From Coptis chinensis (Eukaryota > Streptophyta > Magnoliopsida > Ranunculales > Ranunculaceae): a stretch of DNA of 64,000 nucleotides. This document shows, in pieces, positions 46,736-60,100 of the stretch. The stretch lies in contig CM027382.1 of assembly GCA_015680905.1 (NCBI GenBank), forward strand, positions 25,579,501 through 25,643,500, in the 5' to 3' direction. Below the pieces are notes generated by a model. That model made no database searches, was not told where the DNA came from, and saw only the letters and a list, made by a program, of their open reading frames with translations. Positions within the stretch are counted from its first letter, which is position 1. Each line of letters begins with the position of its first letter. The position numbers and the translations under genes are program-made.

Positions 46736-46891
46736 CTGAGCAAGGATTCTCTTTCTTTCAACAGTTTGAATGAACTGGTCACCAACTTTTCTTTGAAGAA
46801 CATCATTAAGTAAACTTCCAAGTAATCTACAATCATCTTCAAAACTCTGAAACAATATTTCCTCTGCAATATCATCAGTAGTGTCAGTCAT
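46736..46891 (-). pseudogene. captured first coding exon of bacterial-type PEP carboxylase (PPC4-like)
   Basis: From the ATG at 46891 the frame reads 'MTDTTDDIAEEILFQSFEDD', then 'CRLLGSLLNDVLQ' and 'ERKRILAQ', 52 codons ending exactly at a splice donor (CAG|GTGATA, 46735). This is the N-terminus of plant bacterial-type phosphoenolpyruvate carboxylase, which begins MTDTTDDIAEEISFQSF in Arabidopsis PPC4. No further PEPC exons follow, and the full protein exceeds 1000 residues, so only the first exon was picked up. It lies inside the CACTA, downstream of the transposase genes and on the same strand. Confidence 0.8.
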
Positions 46892-47121
46892 AGTGCAAGC
46901 TAGCTAGTTTCTTCACTAACTTGATTATGAATTACCATTCTGAGTTCCAGCAAGGGAAGTATATAGAAGTTACCGACTTGATCAGAAAGTAAAATGTTTT
47001 CATGCACTGACACAACATTGAAATCCTAAGAAAGTAATAAAAGGAGATGAAACACCAAAACCATACTAACTGTCAAAGATATTGAGTTATATAGGAGTAA
47101 AGATAATAAACAACGTCATAC

Positions 47122-50100
47122 CTAAATAAAACGAGTAAAAATGGCTGGCCATTTGACTTTTGCAGGAAAATTTAGCTCTCCAAATGTCTTTTTTGACCCA
47201 AACAATCTCTCGCTGCGACTGAGGACAAGAGAAACTTGGACATTGTACATTTCCAGGGAGCAATCGACATTCATATCAGCAAAAACATTCGCTTTTGTTG
47301 CTCGTCCATTTGCAACCACTTCCCTATGCATGTTCAACAATTCACACAACTGCATACCATGTGAATAGTTTCCACAGGATTGTGTATTTGCTGGTTCCCG
47401 TACCTACAAATCAAATATACATTAGCAAAGAATATCAAACTAAGCAAAAAGCACTTACGAAATCCAGCCAATATAAGTTAAGTAGAGTACACTAGATGTT
47501 GATGTATCAGCAACAACGCTCTTTGTACATTGATCTTTTATTTCCATCAGGATTTGGGTGAGCGTAATCATATGCTTCTCTATAGTCCCAACCCGCTCTT
47601 CAACCATAGTGCGTTGTTGAGTCTCTTGGTGAAGCTTCTCTTTGGCAGGACCTGATGCTATGAGAGAAGTTTTTGACACACCAACACCCATACCAAGCAC
47701 ACGACCATATTGATCGGGACCACATACTTGTGCAACTGGATCATTGTCCAAGTCCAAGTCAATGCTAGATGGGTCATCTTCAATTATAGCATTAATTCTA
47801 GCCTGTTACAATAGAAAAACACCTCTGAATCTATTGTCTAAAGTTGTATTGAATCAGAAGTTCATAACATATTCCTTACATTCTATACTCATCTCTACTA
47901 TGAGTTCTATCTGTGCATTGCTATTACAAATATGCCTATAATATCTATGCAAATACACAGCAGGAAAGGAGACATACAACAAAGGAGTAATTAGAACAAG
48001 AGAAGGTACAAAACAAGGCAAAGATAAGAAAAGAACCATCCTCTCCAAAGACAAGAAAAGAACCACCTTTGCGTGTATGGATGGATAGCCATGTATGAAA
48101 GTGTTCGGGTGATCTTAACATTTGGATTCTTCTTTTTACGGAAAAAAAAAAATATAATAACCGATTTGGAATAGAAACCGGTTTTATGACTTCACATAAA
48201 CCGAGATGTAAAGGAACATACCAAATTATGGATGGTTCTTCTTTGCTCCTCTCCTTCCCGATGTATGTAATGATTTCAAGGCTTTTCTTGAGTTCTTGCC
48301 CACCAGCCGCATTCGGCTTCCTAGAAGGTTTTGCTTCATTATCTACAAACCTGTCCCAATCTTGCGCTTCACTCCTTTTTAGGCTTGCCTCTTCCTTTCA
48401 TCGTCATTGTCATACTTGTCATAATGTTTAACTTCGAAGCCGATGCTTGTACTCCTCCAAGACTTAGCAAACTTCTTGAGTTGACATTTCTTGTACACTT
48501 CAGCAATACCATACTCATCCTGCACAACATAGCATTTACTTGAGAATAACATTTATAAATCCATTCACTTTATCAAGAACAGGGTCCACTCTCTTGCTCC
48601 TAATAAAAGCCATGCACCAATGTAGAAAGACAACAAAATTAATATTAAGAACTTAACATCGTAAACTAACCTTAATTTTCTTCCAAATCAATCTCTTAGT
48701 CGGAGAAGGCACATCCTTAAAACTTTCATAAAATATAGGACAATGGGTTTTCAAGGTTCCACCAAGTGCACTGAATAGCTATCTGAATCATCTCCAACCG
48801 CTTGTCCATCCGCATCAAATTCAATTTTCTTATTTCCTATACAATCACAAAATCCAATCACTTTAAGTAAAGAACCCAAAAATTATTTTCGTTCTTTCCA
48901 TGAAAAAAATGCTATCATGTATGTGATTGAGAGAAAAAGTTTATGTACTAGAAGACCGCCCATCATCTTTGGCGAAAACTTGGAAAGCACTTGATGATCG
49001 ACCCTCGAAAAAAGATGAAGTATACCCATTCAAAATTCATTACCAGTAATTAACTTTAAAGAAAAGGTTAAGCTTGTTTCTCAAAATTCATTACCATCAA
49101 GTTGCTCAAAAAATCGTGATATAAACGAAGGCATTGAACCTTGATGGCACATCCTAGCACCTGATCCTGAAATTGAGAATAACTTTAAGCGATCAGGTAA
49201 TGGTAACTTAGCGAGATTTTTAATTGTAAGATCAGGTAGGTGTTTCACATAGTTTTAGACTATATATTGGTCAAGTAAATCAACAAAAGGAAGATGTATG
49301 GAGTGGATGATCAATCAAGTAACTCAACAAAAAAGGAAGATGTATATAATTTAGACTATGTATATTGGCCAATTAATTTTCAAGTACACAGAGCAACAGG
49401 GATTAGCCCAATGAATAAGACTTGCATGCTCCATTTATCTCACTTCCCTCTCAACATATAGTGATGCTTTTCCCTTTTTTCAGCATTTCTTGTACCTTGG
49501 TTTGAGCCCTTAACACAAACCGTTAGTAGATAGCATTATTTAATGAAATTTATTGACTTTAGCAATTTAGTAATGAAGATACCTTTGTCGTTGAATCGAT
49601 AAATCGTACTCCCCATTTTCATTTCTAGTCAACGCAAAGCATATATTGAAGCCTTTTCTTTTCAATTCTTTTTTTATGTTCCTTGCTTTGAGCTCTTCAA
49701 AGTAATATGAGCTTTTAGTAAACGACATTTTCATAAAACTTGTATACCTTTAGTAATGACATTACCTCTCCCCTTGAAGTAGAATTATATATTCTTTGAT
49801 TCATATCTCCAGCCAAAACATCCTGTTTTGAAGCTTTATCCTTCTTTGCTTTCTTTCTCATTTGTGCCGGGCTCTTTATATAACACAAACCGTTAGTAAT
49901 CGACATACTTCCTAAAACTTATATACTTTTAGTTAATGATATTACCTCTGTCATTTCTTCATTAATATCTCTAGGCATAACAACATGTAATAGAGCTTTT
50001 TCTTTCTTAGCCATTTTCCTCTTTTTGCTTGGGCTCTTTACATAAAACAAAACCAATAGTGAATAGCATATTCGTTGACACTTAGTGACTTTCATATATT

Positions 50101-50474
50101 TAGTTATCAAAATATACCTGTGCGCTCTGAAGGTCTGCCATATCCTAAAGAAATGAAAGAAATTATTCACAAAACTATAAGTCTGTAATAGTATAACAAA
50201 TGAACAGATGTACAACAACAATTGCTCAAGATGTAAGGGAGTATAGGATTCAGATTTTAGAGATTTTAGTTATACACCTAGTCATGAAATTACCTCAACC
50301 CTCGAAGTATTTGTAGGCATAACATCATGCATCACAACCTTTTCCTTCTTGGCCTTTTTCAACTTTTTCCTTGAGCTCTTTATAGAACACAAACCATTAG
50401 AAAATAGCATATTCAATGAAACTTACACATCTTTAATCACTAAGATATACCTTTGCGTTTTCCTGGTCTGCCAT
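47122..50474 (-). CDS. CACTA second gene, TNPA / transposase-24-like, multi-exon
   Basis: The central exon (47455-47757) has 'DPVAQVCGPDQYGRVLGMGV' followed by a coiled-coil-prone 'EERVGTIEKHMITLTQIL', a hallmark of the plant Transposase-24 (Ptta/En/Spm) family that accompanies TNP2. A further exon (47122-47355, 'CELLNMHREVVANGRATKAN') matches the domain usually found after it. Upstream coding-looking pieces near 48190-48470 include 'KSWRSTSIGFEVKHYDK'-type sequence. The 5' part consists of small repeated exons (49766-50474, see separate entry). In En/Spm the TNPA product binds subterminal repeats and works with the transposase. Exon joins are inferred, not proven. Confidence 0.55.
49766..50474 (-). 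repeat. tandemly duplicated exon modules in the CACTA second gene
   Basis: Three similar exons (about 50294-50377, 49946-50036, 49766-49875) each start KSP/KSS, continue with a basic 'KKAKK(D/E)K' core and a 'V(M/L)' stretch, and end at a GAG|GTAAT-type donor. Two tiny exons (50451-50474 and 50118-50141) both read MADxxxAx and end at AG|GTATA. Flanking intron words ('ACAAACCGTTAGTA', 'TAGCATATT') recur too. The layout fits duplication of a roughly 335-345-bp two-exon unit plus a shorter partial copy. Confidence 0.75.
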
Positions 50475-50822
50475 ATCCTAAAAAAGCAAACAGATTATTG
50501 GCTCAAATATTGTACAATGGAGAAACAAAGTCTAAAATGTCTTAATGACTATACTAGACAAAGTAATGCTAGACAAAGTATCAATCTTATAAATCATCTT
50601 ATAAATCTTATGACACAACATCTTATAAATCATGCATAAAAAGTGTACAATAACAAGTGCTCAAGTGTTCGAGAAAAAGTATCAATCATTGGCTAACAGA
50701 AAAAATCATTCGAAAAACATCCATAAAGAAAAAACATGTACCAATTTGACTGATTATAGGTTACAAATGCATATATTTCTCCTGCCTTTTCGAATGTCAT
50801 TGGGCTAGGTTACAAATGCATA

Positions 50823-53800
50823 TCATTCATTCACCGTTTTTTTTTTCAAAATACGAGAATTTTTTGGTACACAATCTGCACCTATTTCTCCAACATCTTC
50901 TAAATGTGATGTATATAAAAATTCTCTAGGCACTCTAGACTCAAAAGTCAAGGGGTCTTCATAAGCATCCATATCTCTAGTTAGTCTCTTTGGAGCATCT
51001 AACACCACATTCCAGCCACTCCTTGTTGGATCTTTACAATAAAATACTTGAAAGGCCTGAGATGCTAGGATAAATGGCTCATCTTCAAACTTTGAACTTC
51101 TTCGAAACTTGCTAAAATTCACAAAAACTAAATTAATATCAGGGTCAAAGTAACATCCATTCGCTTTATCCTCAATTCGAACCCAATCACAGTAAAATAC
51201 AGTTTGAGTGAAGTCAAAGTAGTTCAACTCGAGAATTTGTCTTATGACCCTATAATAGGTAGCTTCTTCATCGATAAGATTCCTATCTTTAGCACTCGGC
51301 GGTCATCATCGCGTTCATTTTAACTCCGGAATTCTGAGTTGTCTTGTTAATTTACCATTCAGCAGTAGAAAACACATATCCACTTGCTTGATAGGAATTA
51401 TAAGATGTTGCTTGAAAGTGCGGACCATCAGCAAGTCTCTTGATAACAGACATCTCACCGTTTTCAAGCTGTCAAAAAACCCAACATATATATGATATTA
51501 ATTGAACAAAACTACCTAATATTAATTGAACTTTAAATGTTGAATTCGGTGTCAAGATGTTTTACTTGTTGCCTTAACCAAAAAATAAAACTCATCGGAC
51601 TGTTGCTTTTACGTTTGCGACTGCTGGATTTGAATCCATTGACGTATGCTTGGTATTTCCTAAATAGGAAACAAAACTAATACAAGTCAAATATATGCCT
51701 CCCCAGCTACGTAGTCACAAATTAAGATAACCTTGACTAGTTATACTTACTTTCTCCATGGAATCGCAACTTTTGAACATTGAAGCACCCATTTTCGCAC
51801 TTGTTCATATTGCACATTAGTTAGTGTATGTACACCTTTTTTGTTAAGGGGTTTTTCGCTTACAAATTCACCATCATCATCAATATATCTCTCCTTGCCT
51901 CGCTTGTGGCTTCCCTTTGAGCCGTTAGGCATGTGCTCCATGCAGTACATTATTGATTCTTCAATGACATAACGTTCAGCAATACAACCTTCAGGGTGTG
52001 CCAGATTCTTTACATACTTCTTATAAAATCTCAACATCCTAAGACATGTCATCACCAAAATATTATTTATAACCAATAACAAAAATAAGCATGATTTGCT
52101 CAAAAGACTTACCGCTCAAAAATGTACATCCACCGACTCCAAACTGGTCCACAAATTTCTGCTTCTTCCGCCAAATGCACAACAAGGTGTGTCATGATAA
52201 CAAAGAACGAAGGTGGAAAATATTTCTCAAAGACACATAATGCTTCGACTACTCTTTCTTTCACAATACGAAGCTCATCACGGTAAATTACTTTGGAGCA
52301 AAGGATTTTAAAGAATGTTGACAATTGCCCAATAGCTACATGCAATGGCTTGTGTTTTTTAAAAGCATGCATTAGCAGTAATGGTAATAATTGTTGCATC
52401 AAAATATGATAATCATGTGACTTCAGTCCTTTCAATTCAAAATCTACCCTGCTTGCATGTCGCTTCCAATTAGAGCTATATCCAATAGGTACCTTCAAAG
52501 TGGACAAAGTCTCTAAGAAGAGTTTTTTCTCAACCCGGGATAGAGCAAACTCGACCTTTTGGTAATAGTAACTTATCTCCCGATTCTATGGGCCACAAGT
52601 GTTGCTTAATTTTCATCTCTTTCAAATCTAGGCGTGCTTTCAACCCATCTTTACTCTTGTCCAATTCCATAATAGTTGCAATGAGATTCTCCGCGACATT
52701 CTTTTCTACATGCATCACATCCAAATTGTGAAAGACACACAAGTCCTGTGCATTATACAAACATTCAAATGACAATGACACATGATAAATCATATTCAAA
52801 ATATTGTTAAAACATTACTTGCCTCACAATATGGCAACTTAGTTAGAATTAAGTATTTGGTCCACGCACTAGGACCATTATCTGGTGCCCCCTTTCCATA
52901 CACCGTTTCAAACCCTTCTACTATGCTCAACACCTGAGTACCGGTCAATCGGGATGGAGCAGTCTCAAGTTCTTCCTTTCCATCAAACGGTTTCTTTTGA
53001 TGCCTAAAAGGATGATCTTCAGGAAGAAATCTTCTGTGACCCATATATGCAGTCTTAGACCCATGTTTCAATCTAATTGAACACGTATTTTCAGCACAAA
53101 CAGGACAACCACAAGTTCCACCAATTCAACAACCAGAAAGCATGCCATACGCAGGAAAGTCATGAATAGCCCATAATAAAACTGCTTTCATGGTAAAAGT
53201 AGACTGAGTATAAGAATCATAACATGGAGTGCCCGTGGACCACAACTCTTTCAACTCTGCAATCAAAGGCTGCAAGTAAACATCAATGTTTTTCCCTGGA
53301 CTACTCTTCCCGGGTATCAACATAGACATCATAACAAATTGCTTATTCATGCAAAGAGATGGAGGTAAGTTATAGGGAACAACCATAACAGGCCAACAAG
53401 TATACGAATTGCTCTGATGAGAAAAAGGATTAAACCCATCCGTTGCAAGTCCTAGACGGACATTTCGAGGCTCAAAAGAAAACTCCGGATACTTAGCATC
53501 AATTGTACTCCAATTAAGAGAGTCGACTGGATGACGCATTCTATTTTCATCGACAACCGCCCTCGAATGCCATGTCATTTGCTCCGCAATCCAAGGAACA
53601 CTACGAAAACATAAATATCTTAATTGGCTATGTGTTAAAACCAAATGGAAATGTGTTATAAGTATTTAAACAAGAGGGTTACCTATACAATCTTTGCAAC
53701 CTCGGTATCAAAGGGAAGTATCTCAATACTTTCGCTGGTACGAGTTTTTTCTTCTCTAAGAGATCATCACCTTTTTCATTCTTCCATCTACTTACACCAC

Positions 53801-54623
53801 ATCTTGGACAACATTGTAGACTTTCATCATCTTTCCAATATAATATGCAGTCATTTGGACAAGCATCTATCGTCTCGTACTCCATACCTAAGGACTTGAT
53901 CCATTCTTTGGCTTCGTATATACTGACTGGTAAGGTATTATCTTCAGGGAGAATTCCTCTTAGAGTGTTCAATAGATCGGTGAAACAGTTGTCTGACAGC
54001 TGATGTTTCGTCTTAAGGTTAACCAGCTCAACTATTACAGATAACTTCGTTTGATTGTTCCTACAAGATGAATAAATAGGTCTCTTCACATCTTCCCATA
54101 AATTGTTAAACTTCGTTTCCTTCCCTATATCATTTGGATTTTGATGACAGTGGTACTCATTATGAGAATTTGAATCATCGTCCAAGCTCATCTCATCTAC
54201 ATTTTGATCTTCATCTGAAGTACTCCCATCCATGGACTCATACAAACCATCAAGATGAACATATCCTAACTCTTCACTAACTAAATCAATGTCTCGAGAA
54301 TAGCCATCTTCATATTGGCTATGGGAGGAAGGACCAACAGTCTCAACATTGATTGCATCTTCTTCAAATGATTCCCCATGAAAATACCATGTCGTATAGG
54401 ATGGGTCTATTCCAATACGAATTAAATGGTCAGCCACTATTTTCGGATCAACCCTTCCACTCACATTACGACACCTCACACATGGACAAGAGCACCAAGT
54501 TCCTTTTCCTAATCTATCGGTCATGAACTTTAAAAAAGATTCAAGTCCATCCAAGTATTCATTGCTATTCAATGGTGCTGACATCCAATCTTTGTGTGGT
54601 AGTAATAAAGCCATTCCTTTCAC
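50823..54623 (-). CDS. CACTA transposase, TNP2/TNPD type, nearly intact
   Basis: Coding order on the minus strand: the transposase-associated domain ('MSAPLNSNEYLDGLESFLKF', 'CPCVRCRN') and then 'CPNDCILYWKDDESLQCCPR' in exon 1 (54623-53683); an intron about 53602-53682; 'LGLATDGFNPF' and 'GKNIDVYLQPLIAEL' (53126-53601), the TNP2 core with acidic residues; 'FLPEDHPFRHQKKPFDGKEE' (52820-53071); 'NLDVMHVEKNVAENLI' (52530-52748); the DUF4218-like part 'CGPVWSRWMYIFER' and 'AHPEGCIAERYVIEESI' (51747-52507); and the DUF4216-like C-terminus (50823-51227, 'DDWVRI'-type 'YCDWVRIEDKANG'). Defects seen: a TGA near 53125, where the family has a coding residue before 'CGCPVC', and breaks around 51300-51350. 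The whole gene is about 3.8 kb, normal for the family. Confidence 0.88.
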
Positions 54624-54639
54624 ACAGAAATGGCTTTGG

Positions 54640-56099
54640 TTTGTGAGATTTATTCCTGCGTGCCTATTGAGGACATAAAAGATGTGTTGTAGTGAGGATA
54701 CAAAAGATGAAACAGACCAGACACTCTCAAATTAATAGATAAGTGGACATAATAAATGCAATTATAAACAAATAATATCAAAGGACAACAACGATATCAA
54801 CAATCATAGTTGTTGGGTATTAAATACAAAAAGGTGGCCATAAGCAGAAAGCTATAATCAAATCAAGTTTATCAATAGCAGCCTTCAAACTCAAAAAAAC
54901 ACTAACAAATGTCAAAACAGTGAGACAAACAAAGACTACTAATATGTATGGAAAACTGTGTATTCCCGACTTCCCCAGTAGATAGTCCCTCATTTGTCAT
55001 TTTGCATAAGTAACTAAGTAAGCCTTGCCATATCTTCAAAAATATGAGTTTGTAAGTGTCCCAAATGACAAACCTCGGCTTTTAGTTGACGGATCATGCC
55101 TATTTAAGCTGTGCAAGGCCCTCAAACAATTCCCTTTCTCTGTTCTATCTCTTCTATATATGCACTCTTTGTAAACATTAAGCAACAACTATGTTGTTGT
55201 GTTGAAAAAAACTTGGAAGAAAAGTTATCACTGGGTTCTTGGCAAGTGGATACTCTTGGGCTTAACTCATCCAACTAATAATATTACTATCAGTTCTCCT
55301 ACAAAATTTCCACAACACAGTCCAATACCAACAAGAGCACTTCACTTCTATGGCATAAAGACGTAAGAAGAAGGAAGCAAAAGAAAGTAGTAGAGCAAAA
55401 ACAAAGTCACTTCACTATTTTGGCAAGAGGACTCGCCAAGAATATGGTACTAAGGGAATCACCCAATTCAATGGGCACTAGTAGTAAACATGTCGTCATT
55501 GTCATGGATGCTTTAAGAATTCTCATCTGAGACCCTTCAATGGGCCCCTCGACCATGTCATTGGCATTGGCATTGATTATTCAAAAATACCTAAAATATT
55601 TACAAAAGCATCACTCATTCAAAAATATTTCTCAAATCAATGTTAAAATTCAGGTAAATAAGATAACTAAATCAAAATTATTCAAATCAACAAAATCAAT
55701 GAATTTAACAATTCGATTTGAGGAGAACAGAAAATATAATGATAAAACTAGGGTTTCTAATTAGATTTGAGGAGAATGAAAAATCACCTTATTGAGTAAA
55801 ACACCTTTGACAACGAAAGAGAGTGGAATCGCCTTAATCTTTTTTCGTAAATCACCTTTGAGTAAATCACCTTTCTGATAAATGAAAAAAAGAAATGAAA
55901 TGAAAAAAGAAAAAAGAGTCGGTGGTTTTTATTTCGTTTTGGGCTGTTTATATTGGGCTTTTCTTTTTTAAGTATTTCAAACAAAAAAAATAAGCGAGAG
56001 ACTTTTTTTAATATAAACGGCGCTGGTTACGGGTCCAAAGATTCGGCGCTAATGTTCGCGTCTTTTAACCTGTCTTTTATTAACCAATCTGGTGTAGTG
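54640..56099. other. CACTA 5' leader and right subterminal region
   Basis: Non-coding. It contains the presumed transposase promoter and leader, and near the right end 'GGCGCTGGTTACGGG'/'TCGGCGCTAATG' motifs and 'GTCTTTTA' words before the terminus. No promoter element was pinned down. Confidence 0.4.
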
Positions 56100-56557
56100 A
56101 ATGTGGCATTTTAAAAGTAGAAAACTGGCAAAATCTATTAACACATAACAACGAAGAGTAGAAAACGTTAATAACGATCGGCGATTGTTGCATGTTTGCA
56201 CTACCACAACCAAAGTACATATGAAACTGGAAGGAATGATTGCGGGAGAAGAAATCGGAGACATATTGGAAATAACAAGTAACAAGGGTTCAGAAGATCA
56301 AACTCATGACTGAGGCATGACCCACAATATAAAACAAATATATATGAGAGAATAAACAGATAGAACAGAACATTCAATGCACAATGGCGATTGAACATTT
56401 AGAACCTAGTATACCCAGTGGTGAATAAAAAATTATACATAAAAAATATCCATGGCTTTCCACTGCCCACAACTTTGCAAGGGAAAGTTTCATTTTAAAA
56501 GTTCCAATATAAATAATGAGCGAAAAAATTATCATTATATATATTAGAGTAACAATT
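56100..56557. other. host spacer between CACTA and copia LTR, no gene seen
   Basis: AT-rich. No recognisable frame. Confidence 0.4.
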
Positions 56558-56745
56558 TGTTACTATGTTTAGTATTAGCAATTATCTTGTAGGATATAGA
56601 TATATTAGCAAGTATTTTGTAATCTTAGTAAGTGTATTATCTTTTCCTAGATAAGTGGATCTAGGAGATCTCTATATTCATGTATACATACTACTAGAAA
56701 CATCAATAAATATTATCAGAAATATCCATTAAAACATCTTTGACA
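56558..56745 (+). repeat. 5' LTR of the copia fossil
   Basis: Begins TGTTACTATG and ends TTTGACA directly before the TGGTATCA primer-binding site. The 3' partner lies outside the window, so the left border is by motif only. Confidence 0.7.
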
Positions 56746-57170
56746 TGGTATCAAGACCCAACTCCGATTTCCTTTCCACTACCCCATTACTATAGGAATC
56801 AGAGCTTTTTTTGGTGTTTGGTTTCTTATACTATTTATTACCCTCTCCTACTTATTGTTCTTGTCTTTTTTTATCTAGTTCATTATTTGTGTTATATATC
56901 ATAATGACAGACTTAACTACCAATAATGATTCCGTTGTTGTGCATTCTAATAACGATTCCACGGTAATGTCTAATTTTTATATGAAAGAGATGTCCTCAC
57001 TAATTACTTCAGAACGAGTTGATGGTACTAATTACATCGAGTGGTCATTGAATGTGCAGAACAAGATCAGGGGCAGAAAACGTTGGGGCTTTATCTCTTT
57101 TTTTTGCACGCAAGTAAGGAAATTTATTAATGAAAGGAGTTGTCAAAGAAAATACAAGTTACATGCTTTA

Positions 57171-60100
57171 TCATCCAAATCGATAATAGGTCCTAAAAGG
57201 ACTTTCTATCTTAGAGACAAAGTCTGGTCTTCTAGTGCACCATATTGAAGTGTCAGGCAATAAGGTGGATCCCTTCCTTGCTGCTGCATCTGCGCTGAAG
57301 TTGCCTTCTCTCCAAACATGTGAGAGCTTCCAGTGTTGTAATAGTGCAATTGCTCGCTTCCATCTCGCTCTAAACCGCCATGGAATTGCATCGCTATTGA
57401 AGGCCTTCACAGCAGCTTTTGAGTCGGCTTCAATCCATATGTAGCCCCAATTCATCTCCACCGCTTTCTCGGCTGCCATGACTATGGCTGTGCATTCGGC
57501 ATGATAACTATCTACCCGACCCAGACCCACAGCCAGAACCCTAACCACAGCTAAATCCTTATTCCGGCATACCATACCAACTCCGCCATTGCTAGGAACT
57601 CCTTGGGCTGATCCATCGGTATTGCATTTGATGACATTGCCCACTGGAGCGACCCAGTGCACTTCTTGGATCAACTGCGCTGGTGCACTTTTCACATGTA
57701 CATCAAGCCTATCAAGAATGCGAAATTCTTTCATGTCATTGCGTTTTTTGCCTTGTGATAGCCAGCCTAAAATCTTGATCCCTTTCAGAACTTCTCTCGC
57801 AATGTAACTCAAGCGGATAGGAATGTCATCAAAGTGTTCGCGGTTCCAAGTTTTCCATACCTGCACCATAATATGGACTATGGCAGCGTTCCACAAGTCT
57901 TGAATAATAGAACTTCTACCTTTTGCAATTCGCTGTAAAGCTTTAAAGTTATGATCCAGAATATTTAGTTCGAACAAGGCTGCTGGTGCCCATGCCCAAA
58001 TATCTCGAACCTTGCTGCAATCCCATAACATGTGCTGTGCGTTTTCCTCCTCTTGATGGCAGAAGTGGCATCGTGAGGCAAGAGATACCCCTACCTGCTT
58101 CACCCTGTCATCTGTTGGTACCGCCTTGTGCAAAACCTTCCACGCGATACAAGCCATTCTAGGGTGTAAATGCATTGCCCAAAGCTTCCAATGCCAAGAG
58201 ATCTTGTTCTTCTTTTGTCGAATAGCTTCAAACGCGGACTAAACCGAGAATGTTCCATCAGTTTCTGTTTTCCAGATTCGAATATCCTTTTCCCCACTAG
58301 GTTGTGGTATGGAAGACAAGTCTATTCCCAGACGATTGAACACTTCAGCTACTACCTCCGGGAACTTCCATTTCTTGTCTTCTATAACATCTGCTACCTT
58401 TGCCTTGAAACCAGCCCAGTTCCTCTCGGGGAGCAGCTTTATAACCGATTGCCCTGCCCAATTATCTCTCCATAGATCCACCTTGTCGCCTTTTCCTATG
58501 ATCCATCCGGTGAAAGGTTTTACATCATGCAAAGCACCTCTAAGGCCTGGCCAAACCGATGAGGGCTTGTGGTAAGTGAGGAAGCTTCCATCCTTTTTTG
58601 TGAATTTCCTATTCATGAAGATACTCCAATCATTTTGTTTATTTAAGAAGCACCATGCTAACTTGATGAGGAGAGCTTTGTTCAGTTCCTCCAACCTTCG
58701 TATTCCAAGCCCACCTTCATCCTTGGGTTTACAAACACTTTCCCATTGAAGAGTGATCATTCATCTCTTAGTGGGATCCCCTGACCATATAAAATTTCTT
58801 ATGGCCGCTTCTCTTTCCTTGATGCTTTTCTTGGGCCATTTATACATCGACATATTGTGTATCGGTATACTTGATAGGATAGCCTGTGCCATGACCACTC
58901 GCCCTTGAAAAGATAACAACCTGCCTGCCCACCCAGAAGCTTTCCTTTTGATTCTGTCGACAAGTGGTTGGATATATCTACTTGTAACTCTGCCTTTAAA
59001 AAGTGGAACTCCAAGATATTGTTTCGGAAGCTCCCCTTCTTTAATATCCAAAAGCTCCTCTACTTTCCTTTTCTTAACACCTGTCATGTTCCCCAGGAAA
59101 ATTTTGCTTTTTGCGGTGTTAAAAAATTGTCCAGCTACTTGTTGGTACTCTGAAAGGGCCAACTTCAGTTGTCTAAGCCCTCGGATGTCACCATTTGCAA
59201 ACATAAAGAGATCATCTGCAAATAGAAGATGAGTAGGCCCCGGAGTATCTCCGATGGTCACCATCTGCTTCACAAGGCCAGCCTGAAAACGGTGATTAAT
59301 TCTCCTGCTTAGAACATCTTCCGCCAAGTCGAAAAGGAATGTGGACAGAGGGTCTCCCTGCCTCAATCCTCTTCCAGCCACAAAGAACCCACATGGTCCT
59401 CCATTTATCATAACCAAAAGCTTTGCACTGCTAAGAATAGTCTCAATCCAATCACACCACCTTTTGGAGAAGCCAAATCTCTTCATAACCTCAGCAAGGA
59501 ACTCCTAGCTCAAAGTATCAAACACCTACGCTATGTCCAACTTCAGCCCAATGTTACCACCCCTTCTTTTATGATCAAGCTCATTCATCATTTCTGACGC
59601 TAAATAGATGCCCGTGGAGCTATTCCGGCCTTTGATAAAACCGAGCTGTTCACTACTAATCAACTTGTTTGCCATTAGTTTAACCCTTATAGACAAGATT
59701 TTTATAATAATTTTAAAAAGGAAATTACTAAGGCATACCGGTCTATAATGATTTACAGATTTGGCATTTGTTACCTTTGGTAGGAGCACCAGAAAATTTG
59801 AGTTCATACCCTGCGGAAGCTTGTTGTCTTTGAAGAAAGAGATAATGGCTTTGCTGACATCCAGTCCCACTATATCCCAAAAAGTTTGGTAAAAAGTTCC
59901 TTGAAATCCATCCGGACCTGGTGAGCTATTAGCGTCCATGTTAAACACTGCATGCCTTATCTCTGTGAAGTTAGGAATTGCTAAGATAGTTGCATTATCG
60001 TCATCAGTCACAAGCTTCGGTATGAGCTCCATCAGTCCAACATTGGGTCTGACTGTTTGCGGCTTGTACTTGGCTTCAAACACTGAGACAATGTGCTGTT

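Larger units (their letters stand above)
45552..56099 (-). mobile_element. complete CACTA (En/Spm) transposon, about 10.5 kb
   Basis: The left end begins CACTACAACAGAATTG (45552); the right end finishes ...AATCTGGTGTAGTG (56099), the reverse complement of CACTACACCAGATT. Both ends are followed inward by 'AAAGAC'/'GACGC' subterminal words. A 3-bp target duplication AAT lies on each side (45549-45551 and 56100-56102), as required for this superfamily. Two genes on the minus strand encode a TNP2-type transposase (50823-54623) and a TNPA/transposase-24-like protein (about 47122-50474). Most exons remain open, so the copy is comparatively young. Confidence 0.92.

Noticed and set aside
57235-59232. 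Plus-strand open frames across the LINE.
   Set aside because: They are antisense shadows of RT and RNase H sequence on the minus strand.
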